Shown here: positions 1 to 6,003 of the stretch, piece after piece
Layout: every line of letters begins with the position of its first letter
How positions within the stretch are numbered: position 1 is the stretch's first letter
Assembly: GCA_017387265.1 (NCBI GenBank)
Contig: JAFOFM010000055.1
Span: forward strand, 1-6,003
DNA from: Peptococcaceae bacterium
GTDB taxonomy: Bacteria > Bacillota > Peptococcia > Peptococcales > Peptococcaceae
DNA length: 6,003 nt
Reading direction: 5' to 3'
Program-made: the position numbers and the translations under genes
Notes under the pieces: model-generated
What the model was told of the DNA's origin: nothing
Databases searched by the model: none
Seen by the model: the letters and a program-made list of their open reading frames with translations, nothing else

Positions 1-2277
1 AGAAAAGTTTAAATCGATATCCGGTACTTTATCGCCCTTAAAACCAAGAAATGTTTCAAACAGAATATCGTGTCCATCTTTGATGAAAGGCGTGCCGCAC
101 TTTTCACATACGGCATCCGGCATATCCGCACCACAGCCATACTGCCCGTCATTTTTGAAAATGGTATTATAACAGTTTGGACAGCGATAATGCGGCGGAA
201 GCGAATTAACTTCTGTAATCCCGGTCATATTCGCTACAAAAGAGGAACCTACCGAACCACGAGACCCGACCAGATAACCATCATCATTGGATTTTTTTAC
301 GAGTTTATGTGCAATCAGATACAGAACGGAGAACCCGTTACCGATAATCGAATCCAGTTCTCTTGTAATTCGTGCCTGAACCAGCTCCGGAAGTTCCGGA
401 CCATACAGCTCATGTGCTTTGGTATACGTCAGATTACGGATTTCGTCTTCTGCCCCTTCGATTTCCGGCGAATGAAGACCATCGGGAACCGGCTTGATTT
501 CTTCGAAGTCTGCAATGATTTTTTTCGGATTGGTGATAACAATTTCTTTTGCCGCATCAGGCGGGAAATAATCAAACTCTGCCAGCATTTCCTCCGTATT
601 ACGATAATACAGTGGCGCCTGCTGATCGGCATCCTCAAACTTTTTACCCGCCATTAAAATTGCCCGGTAAATACTGTCATCCTTATTAGCAAAATGCACA
701 TCCCCTGTAGCTACAACCGGTTTTCCCAGTTCCTGTCCCAGTGCATAAATGTCCAGATTAATCTGTTTCAGTTCGTCTTCGCTCTGGAAAATCCCTTTGC
801 GAAGCATAAATTCATTATTGAGATGAGGCTGCACTTCCAGGAAATCATAAAACGATGCGATTTCCACCAGTGCATCGTGATCCTTATTGGTTTTAATATA
901 AGTCTGAATCAGCTCGCCGGCTTCGCAAGCACTGCCGATAACCAGATTTTCACGCACAGCCTGTACCAGTCGTTTTGGCATACGGGGACGACGATAGAAA
1001 AAGTTCAGGTTCGCTTCGGTTACCAGCTGATAGATAGCTTTCAAACCAGCCTGATTTTTCGCCAGAAGAATACAGTGATAGGTTTTCTGCTCTTCTTTCG
1101 GCAGTTCATCATCAAACAGATACCCTTCGACACCGTAAATAATTTTTACACCGGCATCCTGACCAGCTTTATATGCTTCCGGAAACGACTGCACAACACC
1201 ATGGTCGGTAATGGCAATGGCCTCATGCCCCATATCGCCAGCCAGTTTAATGAGATTCTGTACATCACTCAGTGCATCATTTGCACTCATATTAGTATGC
1301 AGATGCAGTTCCACACGTTTATCCGGTGCATTGTCCGTCCGTTTTTTCAGTTTTGTAAGATTCAGGTCAAAAGCCATCATCGTCAGTTCACGGGCAAAAC
1401 TGTCCTCCCGGATACTGCCTTTAACTTTCAGAGCTTTAACTTTTTTCAGCTTCCCTTTTAACTCTTTAATTTCATCTGCTTCTTTGATAACCTTGCATAA
1501 AATCGAATCCCTATCATCAGTGATTTTAAAGGTTAACAGCTGTTTGCCGTTTTTGAGTTCCCGTACATCCATACCGAAAATACGGCCCTCTACGGTAACA
1601 AATTTTTCTTCTTCTTCAAAAGAATCAATCGCTCGCGGCAGATCTTTAATCAGCTTACCTAAGAGGACAATTTCATCCGCCAGCGATTCGGCCGGTTTAT
1701 TTTCAGCAGGCTTTGGTGTACTGCTCTGTACAGATGCAGCAAATGCTGTCTGCGGCTCTGTTTTTTTAATTTCCGGAGGTTTTATAGCACCATCGTGCTC
1801 CAGACGCACGATAAATTTTTCCTGCAGGATCTCATCCAGAAGAACACTGGCCTGCAGAGTAAACTGCATATTATGTAAAAACCGAATCCCGATTTCCTGT
1901 CCAATACAGATTGTGATTTCCACTTCCTCCGAATCCATCTGCCAGTAGCTGTTATACAGCCAGCCGGCAATGGTTGGATGCTGCTGCTGCAGCATGGTAA
2001 CATACAAGTCATAATGATTCGTTAAAAAGGAATCCACATCCATTTTCTGCTGCGGCTGAACAACTAAACGCACGCCGCTGGCCTGTGTCATGCTGCTGGA
2101 AAAAAACTGCAGACACTGCACATATAAATCAGGTTCCGGTAATTCCGGACAGGCAAGAAAAATCTCACAGACTCTGCTTTGCTGTGAGATTGTAATCTTA
2201 CGGATACTGGATTTCTCCAGAAACGCAATCACGTTATGATTCGGTTTTTGCTGTAAACTGTTATAATCCAGTACCAT
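1..2277 (-). CDS. polC: DNA polymerase III alpha subunit, PolC type, lacking the inserted exonuclease domain (3' end outside window)
   Basis: Replicative DNA polymerase of Gram-positive type; the first 759 residues are visible and the reading frame is open to the window edge. Order seen: N-terminal domain (about 1-165), Pro/Ala/Lys-rich linker (165-200), OB-fold region (about 225-310, FVTVEGRIFGMDVRELKNGK), PHP domain from HLHT (H325, H327) through TDHG (358-361), E384, H401, C451 and GDVHF (D526, H528), then the polymerase core with GYLVGSRGSVGSSF (from about 668), a four-cysteine zinc motif (C699, C702, C724, C727) and the first catalytic aspartates in PDIDLNFS (D753, D755). The third catalytic Asp lies beyond the edge. 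In Bacillus-type PolC a DnaQ-like exonuclease of nearly 200 residues lies between the sites matching E384 and H401; here only 16 residues separate them and no DxE-type exonuclease motif is present. The ATG start is supported by a strong AGGAGGT four bases upstream. It is the last visible gene of the cluster. Confidence 0.95.
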   Translation of the reverse strand, partial: MVLDYNSLQQKPNHNVIAFLEKSSIRKITISQQSRVCEIFLACPELPEPDLYVQCLQFFSSSMTQASGVRLVVQPQQKMDVDSFLTNHYDLYVTMLQQQHPTIAGWLYNSYWQMDSEEVEITICIGQEIGIRFLHNMQFTLQASVLLDEILQEKFIVRLEHDGAIKPPEIKKTEPQTAFAASVQSSTPKPAENKPAESLADEIVLLGKLIKDLPRAIDSFEEEEKFVTVEGRIFGMDVRELKNGKQLLTFKITDDRDSILCKVIKEADEIKELKGKLKKVKALKVKGSIREDSFARELTMMAFDLNLTKLKKRTDNAPDKRVELHLHTNMSANDALSDVQNLIKLAGDMGHEAIAITDHGVVQSFPEAYKAGQDAGVKIIYGVEGYLFDDELPKEEQKTYHCILLAKNQAGLKAIYQLVTEANLNFFYRRPRMPKRLVQAVRENLVIGSACEAGELIQTYIKTNKDHDALVEIASFYDFLEVQPHLNNEFMLRKGIFQSEDELKQINLDIYALGQELGKPVVATGDVHFANKDDSIYRAILMAGKKFEDADQQAPLYYRNTEEMLAEFDYFPPDAAKEIVITNPKKIIADFEEIKPVPDGLHSPEIEGAEDEIRNLTYTKAHELYGPELPELVQARITRELDSIIGNGFSVLYLIAHKLVKKSNDDGYLVGSRGSVGSSFVANMTGITEVNSLPPHYRCPNCYNTIFKNDGQYGCGADMPDAVCEKCGTPFIKDGHDILFETFLGFKGDKVPDIDLNFS
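2153..2191 (-). repeat. Perfect 10-bp inverted repeat with T-rich tail inside the start of polC
   Basis: AATCTCACAG at 2161-2170 and its exact reverse complement CTGTGAGATT at 2182-2191 flank an 11-base loop. Read in the polC direction, the right arm runs into TTTTT (2162-2158), then C and TT, so the RNA would be a stem followed by a U-rich run, as in an intrinsic terminator. It spans codons 29-39 of polC, about 90 bases after the start codon. The stem is only 40 percent G+C and the U-run is short and interrupted, so strong termination is unlikely. Attenuation or mRNA-structure control is possible, and coincidence is not excluded. The repeat itself is certain; the function is speculative. Confidence 0.5.
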
Positions 2278-2280
2278 AAG

Positions 2281-2294
2281 ACCTCCTGCCTCCC
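2281..2294 (-). promoter_or_regulatory. Tandem Shine-Dalgarno sequences of polC
   Basis: On the minus strand GGGAGG (2294-2289) is followed by AGGAGGT (2287-2281). The second has 3 bases between its final T and the ATG at 2277. It fixes the polC start, since no other in-frame ATG is nearby. The AGGAGG copy is a near-perfect match to the 16S rRNA anti-Shine-Dalgarno sequence and suggests efficient initiation independent of the upstream gene. Confidence 0.75.
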
Positions 2295-2331
2295 GGCACA
2301 TTGTTAAGTTCCTGTTACATGATAACGATTC

Positions 2332-2985
2332 TCAGATGTGCTGATCACTCTCTGCACCTTCGTCATCAGCTTCAAATCGATATTCTTTCAGCTGCTGTTT
2401 ATCAATATACAGAACATTTTCTGCACCGATTTCATCAGCCAGTTTTTCGCATTCTTTTTCGCTGTAGCAAAGAGTACGTTTCGCCATCATTTTATCTGCT
2501 TTAATCTCTAAACTGGAGAACCAGCGCAGGGTAACCAGAGTTATAAATGTCGCAGCAATTGCGGTCAGATATAAGCCTACGCCTACTGCTACACCAATGG
2601 ACGCAGATACCCAAAGCGATGCCGCTGTCGTTAAACCGCGAATACGACCTTTACTCTGCAGAATAGCACCGGCACCGATAAAACCGATACCGCTTACAAC
2701 CTGTGCCGCAATACGCCCAGGGTCTGCATTATTTACAATTCCCCCACCCATCACATCTGCAATCAGCGGCATTGTGATGGAAACCATGGTGAAAATACAG
2801 GCCCCCAGTGCTACTAAAATATGTGTACGAAGGCCGGCAGGCGTGATATGAGAACCCTTTTTCCACTGCCGTTCGACACCAATCATGCCGCCCAAAACCA
2901 GCGCCAGAATCAGACGAAAGATAAACAAAAGCTCATATTGCCAGAAACCGGCCGGATAAAAACTATTGATTATTTTCATCATCAT
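2332..2985 (-). CDS. MgtC/SapB family inner-membrane protein
   Basis: A 217-residue membrane protein with the conserved MgtC/SapB N-terminal domain: RLILALVLGGMIGVERQ (24-40), GLRTHILVALGACIFTM (51-67), DPGRIAAQVVSGIGFIGAGAI (88-108, with the conserved acidic D88) and RGLTTAASLWVSASIGVAVG (116-135). About four to five hydrophobic helices lie between 15 and 157. The tail of about 60 residues is soluble, charged and acidic at the end (EADDEGAESDQ), and shorter than the ACT-like C-terminal domain of Salmonella MgtC (231 residues in total). Family members are linked to growth in low magnesium, acid tolerance and, in Salmonella, inhibition of the F-type ATPase; the role of this short housekeeping-cluster version is unknown. 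The start has three consecutive ATG codons (2985, 2982, 2979); the first was chosen, after a purine-rich AGGAAGGGATGGCGG stretch. It lies 48 bases after proS and 54 before polC, without terminators, so it is probably co-transcribed. The gene symbol is left empty because true mgtC orthology is not established. Confidence 0.92.
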   Translation of the reverse strand: MMMKIINSFYPAGFWQYELLFIFRLILALVLGGMIGVERQWKKGSHITPAGLRTHILVALGACIFTMVSITMPLIADVMGGGIVNNADPGRIAAQVVSGIGFIGAGAILQSKGRIRGLTTAASLWVSASIGVAVGVGLYLTAIAATFITLVTLRWFSSLEIKADKMMAKRTLCYSEKECEKLADEIGAENVLYIDKQQLKEYRFEADDEGAESDQHI

Positions 2986-3033
2986 AACACACCGCCATCC
3001 CTTCCTGTTTTATTCTTTAAATCAATCCTGCAA

Positions 3034-4740
3034 TTATGCAAAAATAAAGGATACTGCTTTTTCCACTACATCTGCTAATGCAACAACTTCATTGTCCGCT
3101 TCGGTTCTCAGTTTGTATTCTACAACCTGTTCTTCTACTGCTTTTTTACCAACAGTAATACGAACCGGATAACCAATCAGGTCAGCATCTTTAAATTTAA
3201 CCCCTGGACGTTCGTTACGGTCATCCAGCATAACTTCTACGCCGCGTTTCTGTAAGTCAGCGTATAACTGTTCTGCAATCGCCATCTGGTTTTCGTCTTT
3301 TGCGGAAATTGGCACGATAACAACATGATATGGCGCGATGGATTTTGGCCATACGATACCATTTTCGTCGTTCCACTGTTCTACCGCAGCAGCCATAGTA
3401 CGGCTTACGCCGATACCGTAGCAGCCCATGTGCATAACCTGTTCTTTACCGTTTTCGTCCAGATATTTTGCACCCAGAGCTTCGCTGTATTTGGTACCCA
3501 GTTTGAATACCTGACCAACTTCGATACCGCGTGCGGAATCAGTTTTCTGACCGCATTTTGGACATGGATCTTCTTCGGTCATCATACGCAGATCATAGTA
3601 ACCGGTTACTTCAAAGTCACGGCCAGGATTTACGTTGATGAAGTGGAATGCTTCTTCGTTTGCACCGCAAACCAGATTTGTCATCTGTTCTACTTCCAGG
3701 TCTGCGTAGATTTTAACGTTTTTCAGACCAACAGGACCTAAAGAACCAAAACCGCCTGCAACTACTTTCGCTACCTGATCTTCTTCAGCCATTTCCAGTG
3801 CCAGACATGGATGTACGCGCTGTACTTTTACATCGTTTACTTCACGGTCACCACGAACCAGAACACAGATTAATTCTTCATCTGCCTGGAAGAACAGAGT
3901 TTTCACAGTTTTAGTTGCTGGTACATTCAGGAATGCAGATACTTCTTCGATTGTTTTAGAATCCGGTGTGGATACTTTTTCTAATGCCAGTTCTGCTTCG
4001 TCGCCGGATTTTGGCTGTGGAGCAGGACATGGAGCAATTTCAATATTTGCAGCATAGCCGCAGTGATCACAGAATACAACAGTATTTTCACCGATTTCCG
4101 CTAATGCAGTAAATTCATGTGTCTGGCTGTCGCCAATTGCACCGCCGTCTGCTTCAATTGGACGGAATTTCAGGCCGCAGCGGTTGAATACGTTGGTATA
4201 TGCCTGATACATATCCCAGTATGCTTTATCCAGACCTTCTGGATCACGGTCGAAAGAATACAGGTCTTTCATGATAAATTCACGGCTGCGGATTAAACCA
4301 AAGCGTGGACGTTTTTCGTCACGGTATTTGTTCTGAATCTGGTATAAACGCAGAGGCAACTGACGATAAGAATTTACTTCGCTGTGCACCAGGTCAGTAA
4401 TTAATTCTTCATGTGTAGGCCCTAAGCAGAACTGACGTTCATGACGGTCTGTTACTTTGAACATTTCCGGACCGTATGCATGCCATCTGCCTGTCTGCAG
4501 CCATAATTCAGCAGGCTGAACGATTGGCATTAACAGTTCCTGGCCGCCAAAAGCATCCATTTCTTCGCGTACGATGGTTTCAATTTTGTGCAGAACACGT
4601 TTGCCTAATGGCAGGTAATGATACAGACCTGCTGCACTTTTGCGAATAAAGCCTGCACGCAGCAGTAACTGTGCGCTGACGGTATCCGCATCTGCCGGAT
4701 TATCACGTAAGGTTGGAATTAAAGCATTGCTCATTTTCAT
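3034..4740 (-). CDS. proS: Prolyl-tRNA synthetase, bacterial type with editing (INS) domain
   Basis: Class II aminoacyl-tRNA synthetase that charges tRNA-Pro with proline in the cytoplasm; 568 residues, normal for the long bacterial (ProS type 1) form. Visible parts: N-terminal motif 1 region with [19 protein letters not shown] (29-47); motif 2 [20 protein letters not shown] (138-157) followed by KDLYSFD; the inserted cis-editing domain, about 224-405, including [12 protein letters not shown] (271-282), which carries the lysine region used in clearing Ala-tRNA-Pro, and GFGSLGPV (330-337); motif 3 [17 protein letters not shown] (439-455); then the anticodon-binding domain from [16 protein letters not shown]. 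Two CxxC pairs (C224/C227 and C393/C396) border the insertion and may bind a metal. The ATG at 4740 follows GGGGAGAG (4758-4751), a somewhat long spacing of about 12 bases; a second ATG two codons later is the only close alternative. The gene sits 74 bases after ispG. No T-box leader fits in that gap. Confidence 0.98.
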   Translation of the reverse strand: MKMSNALIPTLRDNPADADTVSAQLLLRAGFIRKSAAGLYHYLPLGKRVLHKIETIVREEMDAFGGQELLMPIVQPAELWLQTGRWHAYGPEMFKVTDRHERQFCLGPTHEELITDLVHSEVNSYRQLPLRLYQIQNKYRDEKRPRFGLIRSREFIMKDLYSFDRDPEGLDKAYWDMYQAYTNVFNRCGLKFRPIEADGGAIGDSQTHEFTALAEIGENTVVFCDHCGYAANIEIAPCPAPQPKSGDEAELALEKVSTPDSKTIEEVSAFLNVPATKTVKTLFFQADEELICVLVRGDREVNDVKVQRVHPCLALEMAEEDQVAKVVAGGFGSLGPVGLKNVKIYADLEVEQMTNLVCGANEEAFHFINVNPGRDFEVTGYYDLRMMTEEDPCPKCGQKTDSARGIEVGQVFKLGTKYSEALGAKYLDENGKEQVMHMGCYGIGVSRTMAAAVEQWNDENGIVWPKSIAPYHVVIVPISAKDENQMAIAEQLYADLQKRGVEVMLDDRNERPGVKFKDADLIGYPVRITVGKKAVEEQVVEYKLRTEADNEVVALADVVEKAVSFIFA

Positions 4741-4814
4741 AATATTCGTTCTCTCCCCGATTTGTTCATTTTGCAGCGTTATTATTAAGCTGCTTATTTA
4801 TAAATCATCGCTGA

Positions 4815-5882
4815 TTATAATAACTTGTCCAGTTCTTCTTTAAAAGCGTCCAGAAGCTTCTCTTCCGGCACTTTTTTAATAATCTCGCCTTTGCGGAAAA
4901 TCAGACCGTCTCCTTTGCCGCCTGCAATACCTAAGTCAGCTTCACGAGCTTCCCCCGGGCCATTTACTACACAGCCCATTACAGCCAGTTTTAAAGGCTT
5001 ATCAATACCGCTTACCAGCTGATCAACCTGATCTACCAGCTGCTCTAAACCGATTTGTGTGCGGCCGCAGGTTGGACAGGAAATAATCTCTACCCCTTTT
5101 GGATATAAATCCAGCGAGCGAAGAATCTGTTTTGCCACCGGAATTTCCTGCAGCGGACTCCCGGTAAGCGATACACGAATGGTATCCCCGATGCCCTCTG
5201 CCAGTAAAGTACCAATCCCCACTGCAGATTTCACAATCCCATGTTTGGCATTGCCGGCCTCGGTTACCCCTAAATGCAGCGGATAAGATACTTTATCGGC
5301 CATCAGCCGATATGCTGAAATCATTAATGGAACATCTGAAGCTTTCAGAGAAATTTTAATCTGATCAAAATTCAGATCTTCCAAAATTCTTACATGACGC
5401 ATTGCACTTTCTACAAGTGCTTCTGCGGTTGGATGCTGATAGCGTTCCAGCAGATCTTTCTCTAAAGATCCGGCATTTACACCGATACGAATCGGCACGC
5501 CCATGCCTTTCGCCATATTTACCACTTCGCGTACCTTTTCTTCGCTTCCGATATTGCCCGGATTAATGCGCAGCGAGGAAATACCATATTCCATTGCCAG
5601 CAGAGCCAGGCGATGATTGAAGTGAATATCGGCAATTACCGGTACCGGACTTTCTTTACAGATTGTTTTTAAAGCCTGTGCCGCTTCCTCATCCGGTACT
5701 GCAACACGCACCATCTGGCAGCCGGCTTCCGCCAGCTGACGAATCTGTTCCAGAGTAGCCTCTGCATTGCGGGTGTCGGTGTTTGTCATCGACTGAATGC
5801 TAACGGGATAATCCGACCCTACACCCACATTGCCAATCTGAAAACTGTTTGTTTTTCTTCTCTTCATTTCAAAGTTCTGCAA
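4815..5882 (-). CDS. ispG: 4-hydroxy-3-methylbut-2-en-1-yl diphosphate synthase (flavodoxin/ferredoxin), MEP pathway
   Basis: IspG (GcpE) reductively converts 2-C-methyl-D-erythritol 2,4-cyclodiphosphate to HMBPP, the next-to-last step to IPP and DMAPP, using a [4Fe-4S] cluster. Numbering from the GTG at 5891, the TIM-barrel half contains PVSIQSMTNTDT (29-40), GCQMVRVAVPDEEAA (57-71), VIADIHFNHRLAL (85-97), LRINPGNIG (107-115) and PIRIGVNAGSLE (133-144). The C-terminal half has the cluster ligands C272 and C275 (SCPTCGR), C307 (MGCVVNGPGEA) and E314, so the enzyme looks intact and has the usual short bacterial length. Start: the frame extends to a GTG at 5891, but that codon lies inside the Shine-Dalgarno-like AGAAGGTGA. 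The TTG at 5882 is 8 bases after AGAAGG and has the best geometry, so it is used here; the ATG at 5867 (MKRRKT, resembling many family N-termini) lacks its own Shine-Dalgarno. The gene lies between rseP and proS and is probably in the same transcript. Confidence 0.97.
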   Translation of the reverse strand: MQNFEMKRRKTNSFQIGNVGVGSDYPVSIQSMTNTDTRNAEATLEQIRQLAEAGCQMVRVAVPDEEAAQALKTICKESPVPVIADIHFNHRLALLAMEYGISSLRINPGNIGSEEKVREVVNMAKGMGVPIRIGVNAGSLEKDLLERYQHPTAEALVESAMRHVRILEDLNFDQIKISLKASDVPLMISAYRLMADKVSYPLHLGVTEAGNAKHGIVKSAVGIGTLLAEGIGDTIRVSLTGSPLQEIPVAKQILRSLDLYPKGVEIISCPTCGRTQIGLEQLVDQVDQLVSGIDKPLKLAVMGCVVNGPGEAREADLGIAGGKGDGLIFRKGEIIKKVPEEKLLDAFKEELDKLL

Positions 5883-5887
5883 TGTTT

Positions 5888-5896
5888 TCACCTTCT
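5888..5896 (-). promoter_or_regulatory. Shine-Dalgarno of ispG, decides the start
   Basis: AGAAGGTGA on the minus strand (5896 to 5888) matches the AAGGAGGTGA consensus well. It overlaps the GTG at 5891-5889, so GTG cannot be its start. It is 8 bases, counted from the AGAAGG core, before an in-frame TTG (5882-5880) and 23 bases before the first in-frame ATG (5867-5865). Confidence 0.5.
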
Positions 5897-5944
5897 CTTG
5901 CAGTCATTATTCACATATTTATCAGGAACGTCTTCCTTCACGGC

Positions 5945-6003
5945 TTAAAAGAACAGCCGCATAATATCTTTGTAGGTTACCACCACAATCAGCCCCATTA
6001 AAA
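5945..6003 (-). CDS. rseP: RseP/RasP-family site-2 membrane zinc metalloprotease, C-terminal end only
   Basis: Only the last 18 codons and the TAA stop (5947-5945) are inside the window. The peptide LMGLIVVVTYKDIMRLFF resembles the last transmembrane helix and C-terminus of RseP/RasP proteases, which typically end in a hydrophobic helix followed by a (V/F)T(Y/F)(N/K)DI.RL motif. The proteases cleave anti-sigma factors and signal-peptide remnants within the membrane; the catalytic HExxH and LDG motifs would lie outside the window. Position supports the call, since rseP sits directly before ispG or proS and polC in Firmicutes clusters after dxr. The gap to ispG is about 60 bases. The assignment rests on a short peptide plus gene order. 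Confidence 0.75.
   Translation of the reverse strand, partial: LMGLIVVVTYKDIMRLFF

Noticed and set aside
70..1948. Several long plus-strand frames (70-657, 694-1461, 1211-1948) opposite polC
   Set aside because: They lie antisense to a clearly conserved polC frame, have unusual composition (rich in Ile, Phe, Cys, Ser, Arg), show no recognisable motif, and overlap one another. They are shadows of polC codon use.
1979..1995. CTG/CAG triplet run in polC
   Set aside because: It encodes four glutamines (MLQQQQHP) and is only about four repeats long; ordinary low-complexity coding sequence.
2135..2149. TCCGG/CCGGA inverted repeat in polC
   Set aside because: It arises from the repeated Pro-Glu codons in the peptide PELPEP and is too short to mean more.
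3325..3741. Plus-strand frame of 138 codons opposite proS
   Set aside because: It is antisense to conserved ProRS motif 3 and the end of the editing domain; the product is aromatic- and Cys-rich without family features.
4773..4813. Two mutually exclusive short stems in the ispG-proS gap: GCAGC (4773-4777) with GCTGC (4789-4793), or CAGCG (4774-4778) with CGCTG (4809-4813)
   Set aside because: Stems are only 5 bp with long loops and no U-run follows, so neither is a terminator. The alternative pairing looks like an attenuator but is within chance, and the gap is too short for a T-box.
4814..4819. TATAAT on the minus strand overlapping the ispG stop, a possible -10 box for proS
   Set aside because: The hexamer is perfect, but at 16-18 base spacing no hexamer resembles TTGACA (at best 3 of 6 matches). 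AT-rich stop regions give such matches easily. A weak internal promoter remains possible.
5924..5937. Small hairpin AGGAA-loop-TTCCT between rseP and ispG
   Set aside because: Only 5 bp with a 4-base loop and no T-run after it on the minus strand; not convincing as terminator or operator.

Overview
The window holds part of one tightly packed gene cluster, all transcribed leftward (minus strand). In transcription order it contains the last 18 codons of a membrane site-2 protease (rseP/rasP family), ispG (isoprenoid synthesis), proS (prolyl-tRNA synthetase), a MgtC/SapB-family membrane protein, and the first 759 codons of polC (replicative DNA polymerase III alpha subunit, PolC type). polC runs off the left edge and rseP off the right edge. 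The gaps are 48 to 74 nt apart from uncertainty at the ispG start, and none contains a convincing terminator, so the genes are probably co-transcribed.

PolC-type polymerase points to Firmicutes (Bacillota) or a relative. A chromosomal order of rseP, ispG, proS, polC is a variant of the Firmicutes cluster uppS-cdsA-dxr-rseP-(ispG)-proS-polC. Mid-range GC, frequent CTG/CAG codons and the ispG-proS-polC order fit the Negativicutes (Veillonella, Dialister, Phascolarctobacterium and relatives). That placement is an inference, and no species can be named from this sequence.

Layout: 1-2277 polC 5' part; 2278-2331 spacer with tandem Shine-Dalgarno sequences; 2332-2985 MgtC-like gene; 2986-3033 spacer; 3034-4740 proS; 4741-4814 spacer; 4815-5882 ispG (start debatable); about 5883-5944 spacer; 5945-6003 rseP 3' end. 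There is no stretch over 300 bases without a gene. No RNA gene, mobile element or CRISPR array was seen.

The cluster mixes envelope and isoprenoid functions (site-2 protease, the IspG step of the MEP pathway) with translation (ProRS) and replication (PolC). The MgtC-like gene is the odd member. The main surprise is in polC. In the Bacillus-type enzyme a DnaQ-like 3'-5' exonuclease domain interrupts the PHP domain. Here the two PHP halves are joined by only about 17 residues, and no exonuclease motif occurs anywhere in the 759 visible residues. The PHP metal-ligand residues look complete. This raises the question of whether proofreading comes from the PHP domain or from a separate DnaQ protein. 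A second observation is a perfect 10-bp inverted repeat followed by a T-rich run just inside the polC coding region.
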